A stretch of DNA of 64,000 nucleotides from Arthrobacter pityocampae. Its GTDB lineage: Bacteria; Actinomycetota; Actinomycetes; Actinomycetales; Micrococcaceae. The position numbers were made by a program, and so were the translations under genes. Every line of letters starts with the position of its first letter. The first letter of the stretch is position 1. The notes under the pieces are model-generated. The model saw only the letters and a list, made by a program, of their open reading frames with translations, was not told where the DNA came from and did not search any database. Positions 7,935 through 17,144 of the stretch are shown here, piece after piece. The stretch spans positions 124,001-188,000 of the forward strand of contig NZ_PRKW01000003.1 in assembly GCF_002927275.1 (NCBI RefSeq), read 5' to 3'.

Positions 7935-9572
7935 TCAGTGGTCGGTGGCCTTCTCGGCTCCGACGCCGGTCAGCGAGCGCACCTCCATCTCGGCCTGCTT
8001 CATGGGGTCCTCCGCGGTCTTGGAGAGCGTGGTGCCCAGCCAGCCGAGGAAGAACGCGAGCGGGATCGAGACGATGCCCGGGTTGCTGAGCGGGAACACC
8101 GAGAAGTCGGCGCCCTGGATCATCGACTTCTCGCCGCCGGAGACCACGGGCGAGAGCGCGATCAGGAGGATCGCCGAACCGAGGCCGCCGTACATGCTCC
8201 ACACCGCGCCCTGGGTGTTGAACTTCCGCCAGAACAGCGAGTAGAGGATGGTCGGCAGGTTGGCACTGGCGGCCACGGCGAAGGCGAGCGCCACGAGGAA
8301 CGCCACGTTCTGCCCCTGCGCACCGATGCCGCCCAGGATGGACAGCAGGCCGATCACGACGACGGTGCGGCGGGCCACCTTGACCTCGCCGTCAGGGTTG
8401 ACCTTGCCCTTGCGGATGACGCTCGCGTAGATGTCATGGGCGAAGGACGCCGCGGCCGTGATGGTGAGGCCCGCGACGACCGCGAGGATCGTGGCGAACG
8501 CGACGGCGGAGATCAGCCCGAGGAGGATGGACCCGCCGAGCTCGTAGGCGAGCAGCGGGGCCGCGGAGTTCACGCCGCCCGGGGCGGCCAGGATGCGGTC
8601 CGACCCGATCAGCGCGCTGGCGCCGTAGCCGAGCACGAGCGTGAACAGGTAGAAGGCGCCGATGAGCCAGATGGCCCAGACCACGGACCGTCGGGCCTCC
8701 TTGGCCGTCGGGACGGTGTAGAAGCGCATGAGCACGTGCGGCAGGGCCGCGGTGCCGAGCACCAGCGCGAGGGCCAGCGAGAGGAAGTCGAGCCGCGTGG
8801 TGGCGCTGATGCCGTACTGCAGGCCGGGGCTCGTGATCGCCGCGTTGCCGGAGGTCTCGATCGCGGCTCCCAGCAGCGTGGAGAGGTTGAAGTCGTGCAG
8901 GACCAGGACCCAGACGGTCATGATGAACGCGCCGGCGATCAGCAGGCACGCCTTGATGATCTGCACCCAGGTGGTGCCCTTCATGCCGCCGATCAGCACG
9001 TACATGATCATCAGCACACCGACGACGGTGATGACCAGGGACTGCCCGAGGCGGTCGTCGATGCCGAGGAGCAGCGAGACGAGCCCGCCGGCGCCGGCCA
9101 TCTGCGCGAGGAGGTAGAAGAAGCAGACGGCCAGCGTGGTGATCGCCGCGGCGATGCGGACGGGTCGCTGCTTCAGGCGGAAGGACAGCACGTCCGCCAT
9201 GGTGAACTTGCCGGTGTTGCGGAGGAGTTCGGCGACCAGGAGCAGTGCGACGAGCCACGCGACGAGGAACCCGATGGAGTACAGGAACCCGTCGTAGCCG
9301 TTGATGGCGATCGCGCCGACGATGCCGAGGAAGGAGGCCGCCGAGAGGTAGTCCCCCGCGATGGCGGTGCCGTTCTGCCCGCCGGTGAAGGAGCGGCCGG
9401 CGGCGTAGTAGTCGGCCGCGGTCTTGTTGTTGCGGCTCGCCCGGAGCACGATCACCAGGGTGATCGCGACGAAGAGCCCGAAGATGGTGATGTTGAGCAG
9501 CGGTGAGCCGACCGTCGTCGTCTCGGCCGTCTGCAGCGGGACGCGCACACCCGCACTCACGAGAGGGATCAT
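7935..9572 (-). CDS. actP: Cation/acetate (monocarboxylate) symporter, ActP-type SSS family
   Basis: 545-residue sodium:solute symporter with about 13 membrane segments. Family marks include ADYYAAGRSFTGGQNGTAIAGDYLSAASFLGI near the N-terminus and the central GLTITAAASFAHDIYASV. The start MIPLVSAG shares ATGA with the stop of the upstream DUF485 gene, the standard ActP partner arrangement. Likely substrates are acetate, pyruvate or propionate. A CRP/GlxR-type site precedes the pair, and a sensor kinase/LytTR regulator pair is divergently encoded next door. Confidence 0.9.
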   Translation of the reverse strand: MIPLVSAGVRVPLQTAETTTVGSPLLNITIFGLFVAITLVIVLRASRNNKTAADYYAAGRSFTGGQNGTAIAGDYLSAASFLGIVGAIAINGYDGFLYSIGFLVAWLVALLLVAELLRNTGKFTMADVLSFRLKQRPVRIAAAITTLAVCFFYLLAQMAGAGGLVSLLLGIDDRLGQSLVITVVGVLMIMYVLIGGMKGTTWVQIIKACLLIAGAFIMTVWVLVLHDFNLSTLLGAAIETSGNAAITSPGLQYGISATTRLDFLSLALALVLGTAALPHVLMRFYTVPTAKEARRSVVWAIWLIGAFYLFTLVLGYGASALIGSDRILAAPGGVNSAAPLLAYELGGSILLGLISAVAFATILAVVAGLTITAAASFAHDIYASVIRKGKVNPDGEVKVARRTVVVIGLLSILGGIGAQGQNVAFLVALAFAVAASANLPTILYSLFWRKFNTQGAVWSMYGGLGSAILLIALSPVVSGGEKSMIQGADFSVFPLSNPGIVSIPLAFFLGWLGTTLSKTAEDPMKQAEMEVRSLTGVGAEKATDH

Positions 9573-9952
9573 TTCTTTCCGCCTGACGGGTCGATGAACG
9601 CTTCGGGGGCCGCTTCCTCGAGCTCGTGCCGAAGGTTCGCGGCGATCGGGTCGAGGCGCCGGTTGGCATAGCTGACGTACCACATGGTGATGGCGAAGGT
9701 GCTGACGAACTGCAGCAGCCCCAGGACGATGCCGATGTTGATGTTCCCGACCACCGGGGTGGCCATGAACTCGTGCGCGTAGTCGGCCAGCAGCACGTAG
9801 GCGAAGTACCAGAGCAGGAAGAACACTGCCATGGGGAAGACGAAACTGCGGTGGCGCTTGCGCAGTTCCCTGAACTGCTCGGTCTGCTGGACTTCGGTGA
9901 AGTCGACGGCAGGACCGGAGCCGGCGGCCGGCTCTCCTGGGTGCGAGCCCAT
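9569..9952 (-). CDS. DUF485 small membrane protein, symporter partner
   Basis: 127 residues with two predicted membrane segments (FPMAVFFLLWYFAYVLLADY and GIVLGLLQFVSTFAITMWYV) and the DUF485 motif FRELRKRHRSFVFP before the first. DUF485 proteins are typically encoded directly before ActP-type symporters and are thought to assist or regulate them. The start chosen has a very strong Shine-Dalgarno (AAGGAGGAACC) rather than an in-frame GTG nine codons earlier. Overlaps actP by four bases. Confidence 0.88.
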   Translation of the reverse strand: MGSHPGEPAAGSGPAVDFTEVQQTEQFRELRKRHRSFVFPMAVFFLLWYFAYVLLADYAHEFMATPVVGNINIGIVLGLLQFVSTFAITMWYVSYANRRLDPIAANLRHELEEAAPEAFIDPSGGKK

Positions 9953-10025
9953 GGTTCCTCCTTCATTCTCGGGAGTCACTCCAGCCGCGAGGGCGGCACC
10001 GTCGCAGCACAGGAAGGCACGTCGG

Positions 10026-10041
10026 TGTGACTCCCATCACT
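10026..10041. promoter_or_regulatory. CRP/GlxR-type site (TGTGA-N6-TCACT)
   Basis: TGTGACTCCCATCACT matches the CRP/GlxR palindrome at nine of ten positions. It lies 74 bases upstream of the DUF485-actP start and 124 bases upstream of the sensor kinase start. No clear -35/-10 could be assigned, so activation versus repression is open. Confidence 0.6.
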
Positions 10042-10116
10042 GTGCGGGACCGTCGCGGAGCACACCAGCCGGACACGGGCGTCCGTCGCCGAGCGCGCCG
10101 GTGGATGCGGTGAACG

Positions 10117-10149
10117 GTCACCGGACGCGCGGGACGGGTGTCCGGTGAC
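10117..10149. promoter_or_regulatory. 10-base inverted repeat upstream of the sensor kinase
   Basis: GTCACCGGAC and GTCCGGTGAC separated by 13 bases, immediately upstream of the -10-like TACTGT (10153-10158). On the minus strand 10109-10117 reads ACCGTTCAC, close to the LytTR half-site pattern. Possible binding site for the adjacent response regulator; speculative. Confidence 0.4.
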
Positions 10150-10164
10150 GGCTACTGTGGAGCA

Positions 10165-11352
10165 ATGTTCAGCGCCGCCGTCGACACCGCGCTGGTGTGC
10201 GCCGTCGTCGTCGTCACCCTCGCCGTCGTCGCCTCGCTCGGGTTCCGGCTGTCGCGTTCGTCCCGCGACCTCGGGTCCGACGCCGACCGCGCCACCTACG
10301 CCACGCTCCACACGGCAGCGCTCGCCTCCGAACACCTGCGCGAGGGCCTGACACCGGCCGGCGCCCCGAAGGCGAGCCGCCACCTGCACGGACTCCTACG
10401 GTGCGACGTCCTGATGATCAGCGACGACGCCGCGGTGCTGGCCTGGGACGGCGGGCGCGGGACGCCGGCGGAGGTGATGCCCCTGGTCCGGCAGGTGCTC
10501 GAGAGCGGCCGCACCCAGATCTTCCGCCGCCAGCGCCTGGAGGCGGCGGGACTCGCGGAGCCCGGCGATCTGGTGCTCTCCCCCGTCCGCGTGGACGGCC
10601 GCGTGGTCGGCACCGTCGGCGCCCTGGCCGAGGACGTCGGCGCCGGCCTCGTCCGGGCCACGAACGAGCTCGCCGGGTGGGTGTCCACCCAGGTGGAGCT
10701 CGCCGAGCTGGACTCGTCGCGCCGGCTCCTCGCGGAGGCCGAGGTGCGTGCCCTCCGTGCACAGATCAGCCCGCACTTCATCTACAACTCCCTCAACGCC
10801 ATCGCGTCCTTCATCAACACCGACCCGCAGCGCGCCCGCGAGCTCGTGGTCGAGTTCGCGGACTTCACGCGCTACTCGTTCCGCCGCCACGGCGACTTCA
10901 CGACGGTGGCGGAGGAACTGCGCAGCATCGACCGCTACCTCCTGCTGGAACGCGCCCGGTTCGGTGACCGGCTGAGGGTCAGCCTCGAGATCGGCCCCGA
11001 GGTCCTCAGCACCGTCATCCCGTTCCTCAGCCTCCAGCCGCTCGTCGAGAACGCGGTGCGCCACGGCCTCGATTCGAAGGACGGCATCGGGAACATCACC
11101 ATCACCGCGCACGACGTCGGCTCCTTCGCGGAGGTGACCATCGAGGACGACGGCGTGGGGATCGAACCGGAGCACCTGCGCTCGGTCCTGGCCGGTCACA
11201 CGGAGGGCGTGCACGTGGGTCTGCGCAACGTCGATTCCCGCCTCCGGCAGGTGTATGGCGACGACCACGGGCTGATCATCGACACCGCGCCCGGCGCCGG
11301 TACGCTCATCACGATGCGCGTGCCCAAGTCCCAGCCCGACCACCGGGCGTGA
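10165..11352 (+). CDS. LytS/YehU-type sensor histidine kinase
   Basis: 395 residues. One N-terminal membrane helix (about 5-25), then a GAF-like region, then a His_kinase domain with H-box SPHFIYNSLNAIASF and an N-box reading LVENAVRHGLDSK; the G-box is DDGVGIEPEHL. The short membrane part differs from the multi-helix 5TM-LYT sensors, so the signal is probably cytoplasmic or relayed by a transporter. It pairs with the LytTR regulator 19 bases downstream. TACTGT lies six bases before the ATG with no good Shine-Dalgarno, suggesting a leaderless transcript. Cognate signal inferred to be the substrate of the flanking symporters. Confidence 0.9.
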   Translation: MFSAAVDTALVCAVVVVTLAVVASLGFRLSRSSRDLGSDADRATYATLHTAALASEHLREGLTPAGAPKASRHLHGLLRCDVLMISDDAAVLAWDGGRGTPAEVMPLVRQVLESGRTQIFRRQRLEAAGLAEPGDLVLSPVRVDGRVVGTVGALAEDVGAGLVRATNELAGWVSTQVELAELDSSRRLLAEAEVRALRAQISPHFIYNSLNAIASFINTDPQRARELVVEFADFTRYSFRRHGDFTTVAEELRSIDRYLLLERARFGDRLRVSLEIGPEVLSTVIPFLSLQPLVENAVRHGLDSKDGIGNITITAHDVGSFAEVTIEDDGVGIEPEHLRSVLAGHTEGVHVGLRNVDSRLRQVYGDDHGLIIDTAPGAGTLITMRVPKSQPDHRA

Positions 11353-11371
11353 GGCGCGTACCCTAGGACGC

Positions 11372-12091
11372 ATGCTCACTGTGGTCGTCGTCGACGATGA
11401 ACTCCCCGCTGTCGAGGAACTGGCCTTCCTGCTCGGCAGGGACGCACGGGTGGGAACCATCCACCGCGCCTCGAGCGGCGCGGAGGCGCTCAGGGTCCTC
11501 GAGCAGCACAGCGTCGACGCCCTGTTCCTCGACATCCACATGCCGTCCCTCTCGGGGCTGGACATCGCCCGGGTCATCTCCCGCGTCGCCCGGCCGCCCG
11601 CCGTCGTGTTCGTCACCGCGGACGAGGACCGCGCCCTGGAAGCCTTCGACCTGCGCGCCGTCGACTACCTCCTGAAGCCCGTGCGCACCGAGCGCCTCGC
11701 GGAGTCCGTCCGCCGGGTGTGCGAACTGATGGAGGGCTCGACGCCGGCGCCGGAGGTCATCACCGTGGACCAGGGCGGCGTCAGCCGCATGATCCGCCGC
11801 GACGACGTGCGCTACGTCCAGGCGCAGGGCGACTATGCGCGCCTGCACACGTCCGAGGCCAGCTACCTCATCCGGATCCCCCTCAACGACCTCGAACGCC
11901 AGTGGGCCGAGGCGGGGTTCCTGCGCACGCACCGCTCCTACCTCGTGGCGATGGACCAGGTCCGGAAGGTCCGGATCGGTGCCGGCCGGGCGAGCCTGTT
12001 CGTCGGCGACGCCGAGCTGCCGGTCAGCCGGCGGCACCTGCCCGACGTCCGCGAGAAGCTCGAGGCCACCCGCCTCCGGCCGGGCCAGTGA
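11372..12091 (+). CDS. LytTR-family response regulator
   Basis: 239 residues: CheY-like receiver (1-120) with acidic pair DD at 8-9, phospho-acceptor Asp54 (in LFLDIHMPS) and Lys in YLLKPVRTERL, then a LytTR DNA-binding domain (about 133-235; RYVQAQGDYARLHT and FLRTHRSYLVAMDQV). Such regulators bind direct repeats before transporter genes, as in BtsR/YpdB systems. It sits between the kinase and a second transporter pair, so it likely controls both symporter operons. Confidence 0.92.
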   Translation: MLTVVVVDDELPAVEELAFLLGRDARVGTIHRASSGAEALRVLEQHSVDALFLDIHMPSLSGLDIARVISRVARPPAVVFVTADEDRALEAFDLRAVDYLLKPVRTERLAESVRRVCELMEGSTPAPEVITVDQGGVSRMIRRDDVRYVQAQGDYARLHTSEASYLIRIPLNDLERQWAEAGFLRTHRSYLVAMDQVRKVRIGAGRASLFVGDAELPVSRRHLPDVREKLEATRLRPGQ

Positions 12092-12107
12092 GCCCCGACG
12101 ATCCCCG

Positions 12108-12494
12108 ATGACGCAGGAACAGCCCGGGCCGCCCCGCCGCGTCCGGGTGACCGCCCCGCGGACCGCCGCCCGCGCCACGGGGGCGTCCTTCCCGGTGGCC
12201 CGCGAGATGGCCGAACAGTCCGAGCTGGGCCAGCTGTTCGTCACCTCCCTGATCCGGTCGCAGCTGCGCCTCGCGCTCGTGGTGGCGGGCGGGTTCCTGG
12301 TCATCCTGATGGGCATCCCGGTGCTGCTCGCGGTGTTCCCGGACATCGAGGCGATGACCGTCCTGACGGTCCCCCTCCCCTGGCTGATCCTCGGCCTCGG
12401 GGTCTACCCGCTCGTCATCGGCTGCGCGATCCTCTACGTGCACAGCGCCTCCCGCAACGAGCGCCGCTTCCAGGACCTCGTCGACGATGACTGA
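12108..12494 (+). CDS. Small two-helix membrane protein, likely symporter partner
   Basis: 128 residues with an Arg/Ala/Pro-rich N-terminus and two membrane segments (LALVVAGGFLVILMGIPVLL and LPWLILGLGVYPLVIGCAIL). It occupies the DUF485 position before the second symporter and overlaps it by eight bases (ATGACTGA), but sequence resemblance to canonical DUF485 is weak; I regard it as a diverged member of the same role. It follows the LytTR gene by 16 bases and is probably in the same transcript. Confidence 0.75.
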   Translation: MTQEQPGPPRRVRVTAPRTAARATGASFPVAREMAEQSELGQLFVTSLIRSQLRLALVVAGGFLVILMGIPVLLAVFPDIEAMTVLTVPLPWLILGLGVYPLVIGCAILYVHSASRNERRFQDLVDDD

Positions 12495-13980
12495 CGCCCT
12501 CGACGCCGGCGGCCTGCACCTCAGCCCCGCCGTCGGCTACACCGCGCTGCTCCTCGTGGCCCTCAGCACCGTGCTCATCGGCATCTACGGGCTGAGGATC
12601 TCCCGCACCACCGGGGACTTCTACGTCGCCTCCCGGACGGTGCGCCCGTGGTGGAACGCCTCGGCGATCGGCGGCGAGTACCTGTCCGCGGCGAGCTTCC
12701 TCGGCGTCGCCGGGCTCATCCTCATCTCCGGGGTGGACGCCCTCTGGTTCCCGATCGGGTACACCGCCGGCTACCTGATGCTCCTGCTGTTCGTCGCCGC
12801 TCCGCTGCGCCGCTCCGGCGCCTACACCATCCCCGACTTCGCGCAGGCCCGGCTGGACTCGCTGCTGGTGCGCCGCGTGACCAGCATGCTCGTCGTCGTC
12901 GTCGGCTGGCTGTACATCGTACCGCAGCTCCACGGCGCCGCCCTGACGGTGCAGATCACCACGGGCCTGCCGTCGTGGGTGGGGCCGCTCGCCGTCGTCG
13001 TCGTGGTGTGCCTGAGCGTGGTCACGGGCGGCATGCGCTCCATCACGTTCGTCCAGGCGTTCCAGTACTGGCTGAAGCTGACGGCCCTCGCCGTCCCGGC
13101 GGCGTTCATCCTGTTCCGTCTGGGCGCCGACGGTGCCTCGATCACGGCGGGCGGCAGCGCGTTCACCACCGACCTGAACACGACGGCGCACGCCTCCCTC
13201 TACGGGACGATCTCGCTGGTCATCGCGCTCCTGTTCGGCACGCTCGGGCTCCCCCACGTGCTGGTGCGCTTCTACACGAACCCGGACGGGGCATCGGCAC
13301 GGCGGACCACGGTCCTCGTGCTCGGCCTGCTCTCGGTCTTCTACCTGTTCCCCACCGTGTACGGGATCCTCGGGCGCATCCATACACCGGAGCTCGCCGC
13401 GGGGGGCGCCGCGGACGCGACGGTCCTCCTGCTCCCCGGGCGCATCTTCGACGGCGCGACCGGGGACCTGCTCTCCGCCCTCGTGACTGCGGGCGCCTTC
13501 GCCGCGTTCCTGTCGACGACGAGCGGCCTCGTGGTCTCCCTCGCCGGCGTGATCAGCCAGGAGTTCTTCCAGGGAAGCGTGACGGGGTTCCGGCGGGCGG
13601 CGCTGCTGTCGACGATCGTCCCCCTGGTGATCGCCCTCCTCACCGACACGCTTGCGCTGGCCGGCAGCGTGGGGTCCGTCTTCGCGTTCACCGCGTCCAC
13701 CATCTGCCCGCTGCTGCTGCTCGGGATCTGGTGGCGGGGCCTCACCGACGCCGGCGCGATCGCGGGCATGCTCGTCGGTGCGATCCTGTGCGGCGGGGCG
13801 ATCGCGGTCACCGCCGCGCTCGGGCCGGACGGGGGCTGGGTGTGGCTCGGCCAGCCGGCCCTGTGGACGGTGCCGGCCGCGTTCCTCACCATGGTGCTCG
13901 TGTCACGCGCGACGGCGGGCCGGCGGCCGGCAACGGCGTCGCGCGTCCTCGCCCGCCTCCACACGCCCGAGCCGCGCTAG
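12487..13980 (+). CDS. Second sodium:solute symporter, ActP/MctC-like
   Basis: 497-residue SSS-family transporter with about 13 membrane helices; TTGDFYVASRTVRPWWNASA, GGEYLSAASFLG and LFGTLGLPHVLVRFYTNPDG match the ActP group. It is shorter and diverged from the first symporter (7935-9572), so it is a paralogue rather than a recent duplicate. Last gene of the kinase-regulator-partner-symporter run; its stop lies one base from the end of the convergent DivIVA-repeat gene, with no terminator between. Likely monocarboxylate substrate. Confidence 0.88.
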   Translation: MTDALDAGGLHLSPAVGYTALLLVALSTVLIGIYGLRISRTTGDFYVASRTVRPWWNASAIGGEYLSAASFLGVAGLILISGVDALWFPIGYTAGYLMLLLFVAAPLRRSGAYTIPDFAQARLDSLLVRRVTSMLVVVVGWLYIVPQLHGAALTVQITTGLPSWVGPLAVVVVVCLSVVTGGMRSITFVQAFQYWLKLTALAVPAAFILFRLGADGASITAGGSAFTTDLNTTAHASLYGTISLVIALLFGTLGLPHVLVRFYTNPDGASARRTTVLVLGLLSVFYLFPTVYGILGRIHTPELAAGGAADATVLLLPGRIFDGATGDLLSALVTAGAFAAFLSTTSGLVVSLAGVISQEFFQGSVTGFRRAALLSTIVPLVIALLTDTLALAGSVGSVFAFTASTICPLLLLGIWWRGLTDAGAIAGMLVGAILCGGAIAVTAALGPDGGWVWLGQPALWTVPAAFLTMVLVSRATAGRRPATASRVLARLHTPEPR

Positions 13981-13981
13981 G

Positions 13982-14560
13982 TCAGTCGATCCCGGCCATC
14001 AGTTCGACGACGCGGTCCAGGAAGGAGTCCACCTGGTTCTCCTCGTAGCCCTCCGATCCCCGTGCCTCGCGGAACACGGCACGGCGGACGACGTCGACGC
14101 TCATGGGGACGTGGTTCTCGAGGTACTGCAGGAGCTCGTCGCACAGGCGGTCGACGTCCTCGAGGTTGTAGCTGGGCGTGCTGTGCCTCGAGGGCCGGCG
14201 GAAGCGCTCGCCGGCCGGGCGGTGCAGCCTGCTGCGCAGCACGGCGGCGGTCCGGCCGATCTGCCGCAGCCACGCGTCCTCGCCCTCGGTCCTGATCAGG
14301 TGATCGCGTTCCCGCTGCGCGAAGACGTCCTCGAGGCGGTCCAGTTCGGCGTCGACGGCCTGCGGCTCGTACCCCCCGCGGGCCGGGTCGAAGGCCGTGG
14401 ACCGGACATCCCTGCTCGTGATGGCCTCCTTGGCCCGGTCCGCGGCCTCGTAGCAGCCGCGCGCCCGGGCGAGGAACCGGTCCACCTGGCGGGTGTTGTA
14501 GCCGAACTCCCGCCGTCCGACACGTGCGAACGGGGGGCTGTCAGGGCGAGCAAGGTCCAT
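13982..14560 (-). CDS. DivIVA-domain repeat protein
   Basis: 192 residues with four degenerate copies of a GYxxxxVDxxL motif: FGYNTRQVDRFLARA (about 19-33), GGYEPQAVDAELDRL, PSYNLEDVDRLCDELL and EGYEENQVDSFLDRV near the C-terminus. This matches the actinobacterial DivIVA (DivI1A) repeat family, implying coiled-coil assembly and a polar or septal role; no function is established. A strong GGAAGGAGC precedes the ATG; an upstream in-frame extension lacks a credible start. Downstream of cdsA in the same direction. Confidence 0.75.
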   Translation of the reverse strand: MDLARPDSPPFARVGRREFGYNTRQVDRFLARARGCYEAADRAKEAITSRDVRSTAFDPARGGYEPQAVDAELDRLEDVFAQRERDHLIRTEGEDAWLRQIGRTAAVLRSRLHRPAGERFRRPSRHSTPSYNLEDVDRLCDELLQYLENHVPMSVDVVRRAVFREARGSEGYEENQVDSFLDRVVELMAGID

Positions 14561-14640
14561 GAGCGCTGCTCCTTCCACCTGGAACCATCGAGGGACGGGT
14601 CCGGGGCCATCGGCTCCGGGGTTCCGCGGCCAGCCTAGGG

Positions 14641-15618
14641 TCAGATCATGCCCGGGATCAAGACGGCGGACAGGAGATAGGCCACCGGGCACGCCAGGAC
14701 GATCGAGTCGAGGCGATCCATCACCCCACCGTGGCCGGGGAGGATGGTGCCCATGTCCTTGACACCCAGTTCACGCTTGATCATCGACTCGGCGAAGTCG
14801 CCGGCGGTGGCCGAGGCGACGACGACGACGGCCAGGACCAGGCCGATCCAGAGCGGCTGCCCGAGCAGGAACACCGCACAGGAGCCGCCCACGATCATCG
14901 CACCGCCGATCGAGCCGCCGAAGCCCTCCCACGATTTCTTGGGGCTGATCTTCGGGGCCATGGGGTGCTTGCCGAAGAACGCTCCGATCAGGTACCCGAA
15001 GGTGTCGTTCGCGACGACGAGCAGCAGGAGCGTGGCGATGATGAGGTAGCCACCCTCGGCGCGCATCAGGAGCATGGCGAAGCTCATCATGAACGGCACC
15101 CAGAGCAGGGTGAACGTCCCGGCCATGAGGCTCTTCGCGGCATCCGGTGCCGGGTCGAGCGAGCGCCACAGGAAGATGCCGACGACGGCGGCGACCGTCG
15201 CGGCGGTGAGCCCCTCGGGTCCGCCGAAGTAGGCGGAGAACGGGAGGACGAGCGTCCCCGCCAGGGTCGGCGCGAGGGGCACGCGGATGCGCCGCAGGCC
15301 CAGGGCCCGCGAGATCTCCCACACGCCCACGGCGGCGAACAGGGTGACGATGCCCCCGAAGACGACCGGGAAGAACAGCAGGCCCGCCAGGACCGGGATC
15401 AGGAGCCCGGCGCCGACGCCGATCGCGGCGGGGAGGTTGCGCCCTACCCGCGAGGGCGCTCCGGACTCCCGGGCGGGCCGTCGCCGCTTCTGCCGCCCCA
15501 GGACGGATCCCCCGGGACGGCGCGCCCCGCGGGCTCCGGATGTGGCGGCCGTGGCTGTCCCGGCGTCGGCCTTCGGGGCACGCCCGAGGCCCGCGCCGGG
15601 GGTCTGGTGATCCGCCAT
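14641..15618 (-). CDS. cdsA: Phosphatidate cytidylyltransferase
   Basis: 325 residues. Makes CDP-diacylglycerol from phosphatidate and CTP, the branch point to phosphatidylglycerol, cardiolipin and PI. About eight membrane helices follow a basic ~60-residue N-terminus; the family signature is complete near the C-terminus (KDMGTILPGHGGVMDRLDS). The ATG overlaps the frr stop by one base (TGATG), giving the conserved pyrH-frr-cdsA order. Confidence 0.95.
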   Translation of the reverse strand: MADHQTPGAGLGRAPKADAGTATAATSGARGARRPGGSVLGRQKRRRPARESGAPSRVGRNLPAAIGVGAGLLIPVLAGLLFFPVVFGGIVTLFAAVGVWEISRALGLRRIRVPLAPTLAGTLVLPFSAYFGGPEGLTAATVAAVVGIFLWRSLDPAPDAAKSLMAGTFTLLWVPFMMSFAMLLMRAEGGYLIIATLLLLVVANDTFGYLIGAFFGKHPMAPKISPKKSWEGFGGSIGGAMIVGGSCAVFLLGQPLWIGLVLAVVVVASATAGDFAESMIKRELGVKDMGTILPGHGGVMDRLDSIVLACPVAYLLSAVLIPGMI

Positions 15619-16175
15619 CAGACCTCGAGCAGCTCGGCTTCCTTGCGCTTGAGGAGCTCGTCGACGAGGTCCACGCGCGCCTTGGTCATCGCGTCGAGTT
15701 CCTTCTCCGCGCGCGAGCCCTCGTCCTCTCCGGCGTCGCCGTCCTTGACGGCCTTGTCGATGCCGTCCTTGGCCTTGCGGCGCACGTTGCGGAGGGAGAT
15801 CTTGGCGTCCTCGGCTTTGGTCTTCACCAGCTTCACGTACTCCTTGCGGCGCTCCTGGGTGAGCTCGGGCAGGACCACCCGGATCACGTTGCCGTCGTTG
15901 GACGGGTTCGCACCGAGGTCGGAGTCCCGCAGGGCGCGCTCGATGTCGTTGAGGGAGGCGCGGTCGAACGGGGTGATGAGCAGGGTGCGTGCCTCGGGGT
16001 TCTGGAAGGACGCCAGCTGCTGCAGCGGGGTGGGGGCGCCGTAGTACATGACCACCACCTTGGAGAACAGGGAAGCGTTCGCCCGGCCGGTGCGGACCGT
16101 CGCGAAGTCCTCCTTTGCGACCTCCACGGCCTTGTCCATCTTGTCGGTGGCTTCCAGCAGGGTCTCTTCGATCAC
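15618..16175 (-). CDS. frr: Ribosome recycling factor
   Basis: 185 residues, the exact usual size. Splits the post-termination ribosome with EF-G. Recognised by the N-terminal EATDKMDKAVEVAKEDFATVRTGRA... region, LLITPFDRASLNDIERAL and the KEYVKLVKTKAEDAKISLRN helix. GTG start with GAAGGAG six bases upstream; the in-frame extension to an earlier ATG has no Shine-Dalgarno. Confidence 0.97.
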   Translation of the reverse strand: MIEETLLEATDKMDKAVEVAKEDFATVRTGRANASLFSKVVVMYYGAPTPLQQLASFQNPEARTLLITPFDRASLNDIERALRDSDLGANPSNDGNVIRVVLPELTQERRKEYVKLVKTKAEDAKISLRNVRRKAKDGIDKAVKDGDAGEDEGSRAEKELDAMTKARVDLVDELLKRKEAELLEV

Positions 16176-16289
16176 AATGTCTCCTTCGGTCCGCAGTCGG
16201 CTGCACGGCAACCGTTCCAGTGGTTCATCCTAGTTCAACGACGCGCCGCGCCACGGCGGCGCCGGCGGCGTGGCCGTCCGGCCCCGGGG

Positions 16290-17030
16290 TCAGGTGGTGA
16301 CGAGGGTGCCGAGCTTCTCGCCCCGGATGGCGCGCGTGACGTTGCCCTCGCCCTGCATCCCGAAGACCACCATGGTGAGGTTGTTGTCCTTGCACATGGT
16401 CATGGCCGTCTGGTCCATCACGCGGATGTCCCGGCGCAGGGCCTCGTCGTAGGACAGCTCGAGGAGCTTCTCCGCCGTCGGGTCCTTGTGTGGGTCGGCG
16501 GTGTAGACGCCGTCGACACCGCTCTTGGCCATGAGGACCTCGTCCGCGTGCACCTCGAGCGCACGCTGGGCGGCGACCGTGTCGGTGGAGAAGTAGGGCA
16601 GTCCGGCGCCCGCACCGAAGATGACCACGCGCCCCTTCTCGAGGTGGCGGATCGCGCGCCGGGGGATGTACGCCTCGGCGACCTGACCCATGGTGATGGC
16701 GCTCTGCACACGCGTCTCGACGCCTGCCTGCTCGAGGAAGTCCTGCAGGGCGAGGCAGTTCATGACCGTGCCGAGCATGCCCATGTAGTCGGCGCGGGAG
16801 CGGTCCATGCCGCTCTGCGACAGTTCGGCGCCGCGGAAGAAGTTGCCGCCGCCGACGACGATCGCCACCTCGACCTCGCCGACGGTCGCGGCGATCTGCT
16901 GGGCGATCCCGCGGACGGTCTCGGGGTCTACGCCGAGCTTGCCGCCGCCGAAGACCTCACCGGAGAGCTTGAGCAGGACCCGGCGCCGCCCGGCGGGACC
17001 ACCCGTCGGAGCAGTGGAAGTGGTGTCCAT
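16290..17030 (-). CDS. pyrH: UMP kinase
   Basis: 246 residues, amino-acid-kinase fold. Phosphorylates UMP to UDP. N-terminal [14 protein letters not shown], the [10 protein letters not shown] substrate loop, [15 protein letters not shown] and the ATP-site segment [19 protein letters not shown] are all present. Start at MDTTST with GGGAGGC upstream. A strong hairpin (17145-17176) separates it from tsf, so it may have its own promoter. Confidence 0.97.
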   Translation of the reverse strand: MDTTSTAPTGGPAGRRRVLLKLSGEVFGGGKLGVDPETVRGIAQQIAATVGEVEVAIVVGGGNFFRGAELSQSGMDRSRADYMGMLGTVMNCLALQDFLEQAGVETRVQSAITMGQVAEAYIPRRAIRHLEKGRVVIFGAGAGLPYFSTDTVAAQRALEVHADEVLMAKSGVDGVYTADPHKDPTAEKLLELSYDEALRRDIRVMDQTAMTMCKDNNLTMVVFGMQGEGNVTRAIRGEKLGTLVTT

Positions 17031-17144
17031 GAAGTGCCTCCCGGGCATAGTGCTGTGGGCCGGTCCTGGTCGGACGGCCGTGGTGCGAAGGGTGGGATGG
17101 TGCCGGATCCGTAACAGGATACGGCGCGCTTCCCGGGCGCAGGA

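Noticed and set aside
7935-13980. Recent duplication of the two symporters
   Set aside because: The proteins differ in length (545 and 497) and are diverged throughout; the partner proteins barely resemble each other.
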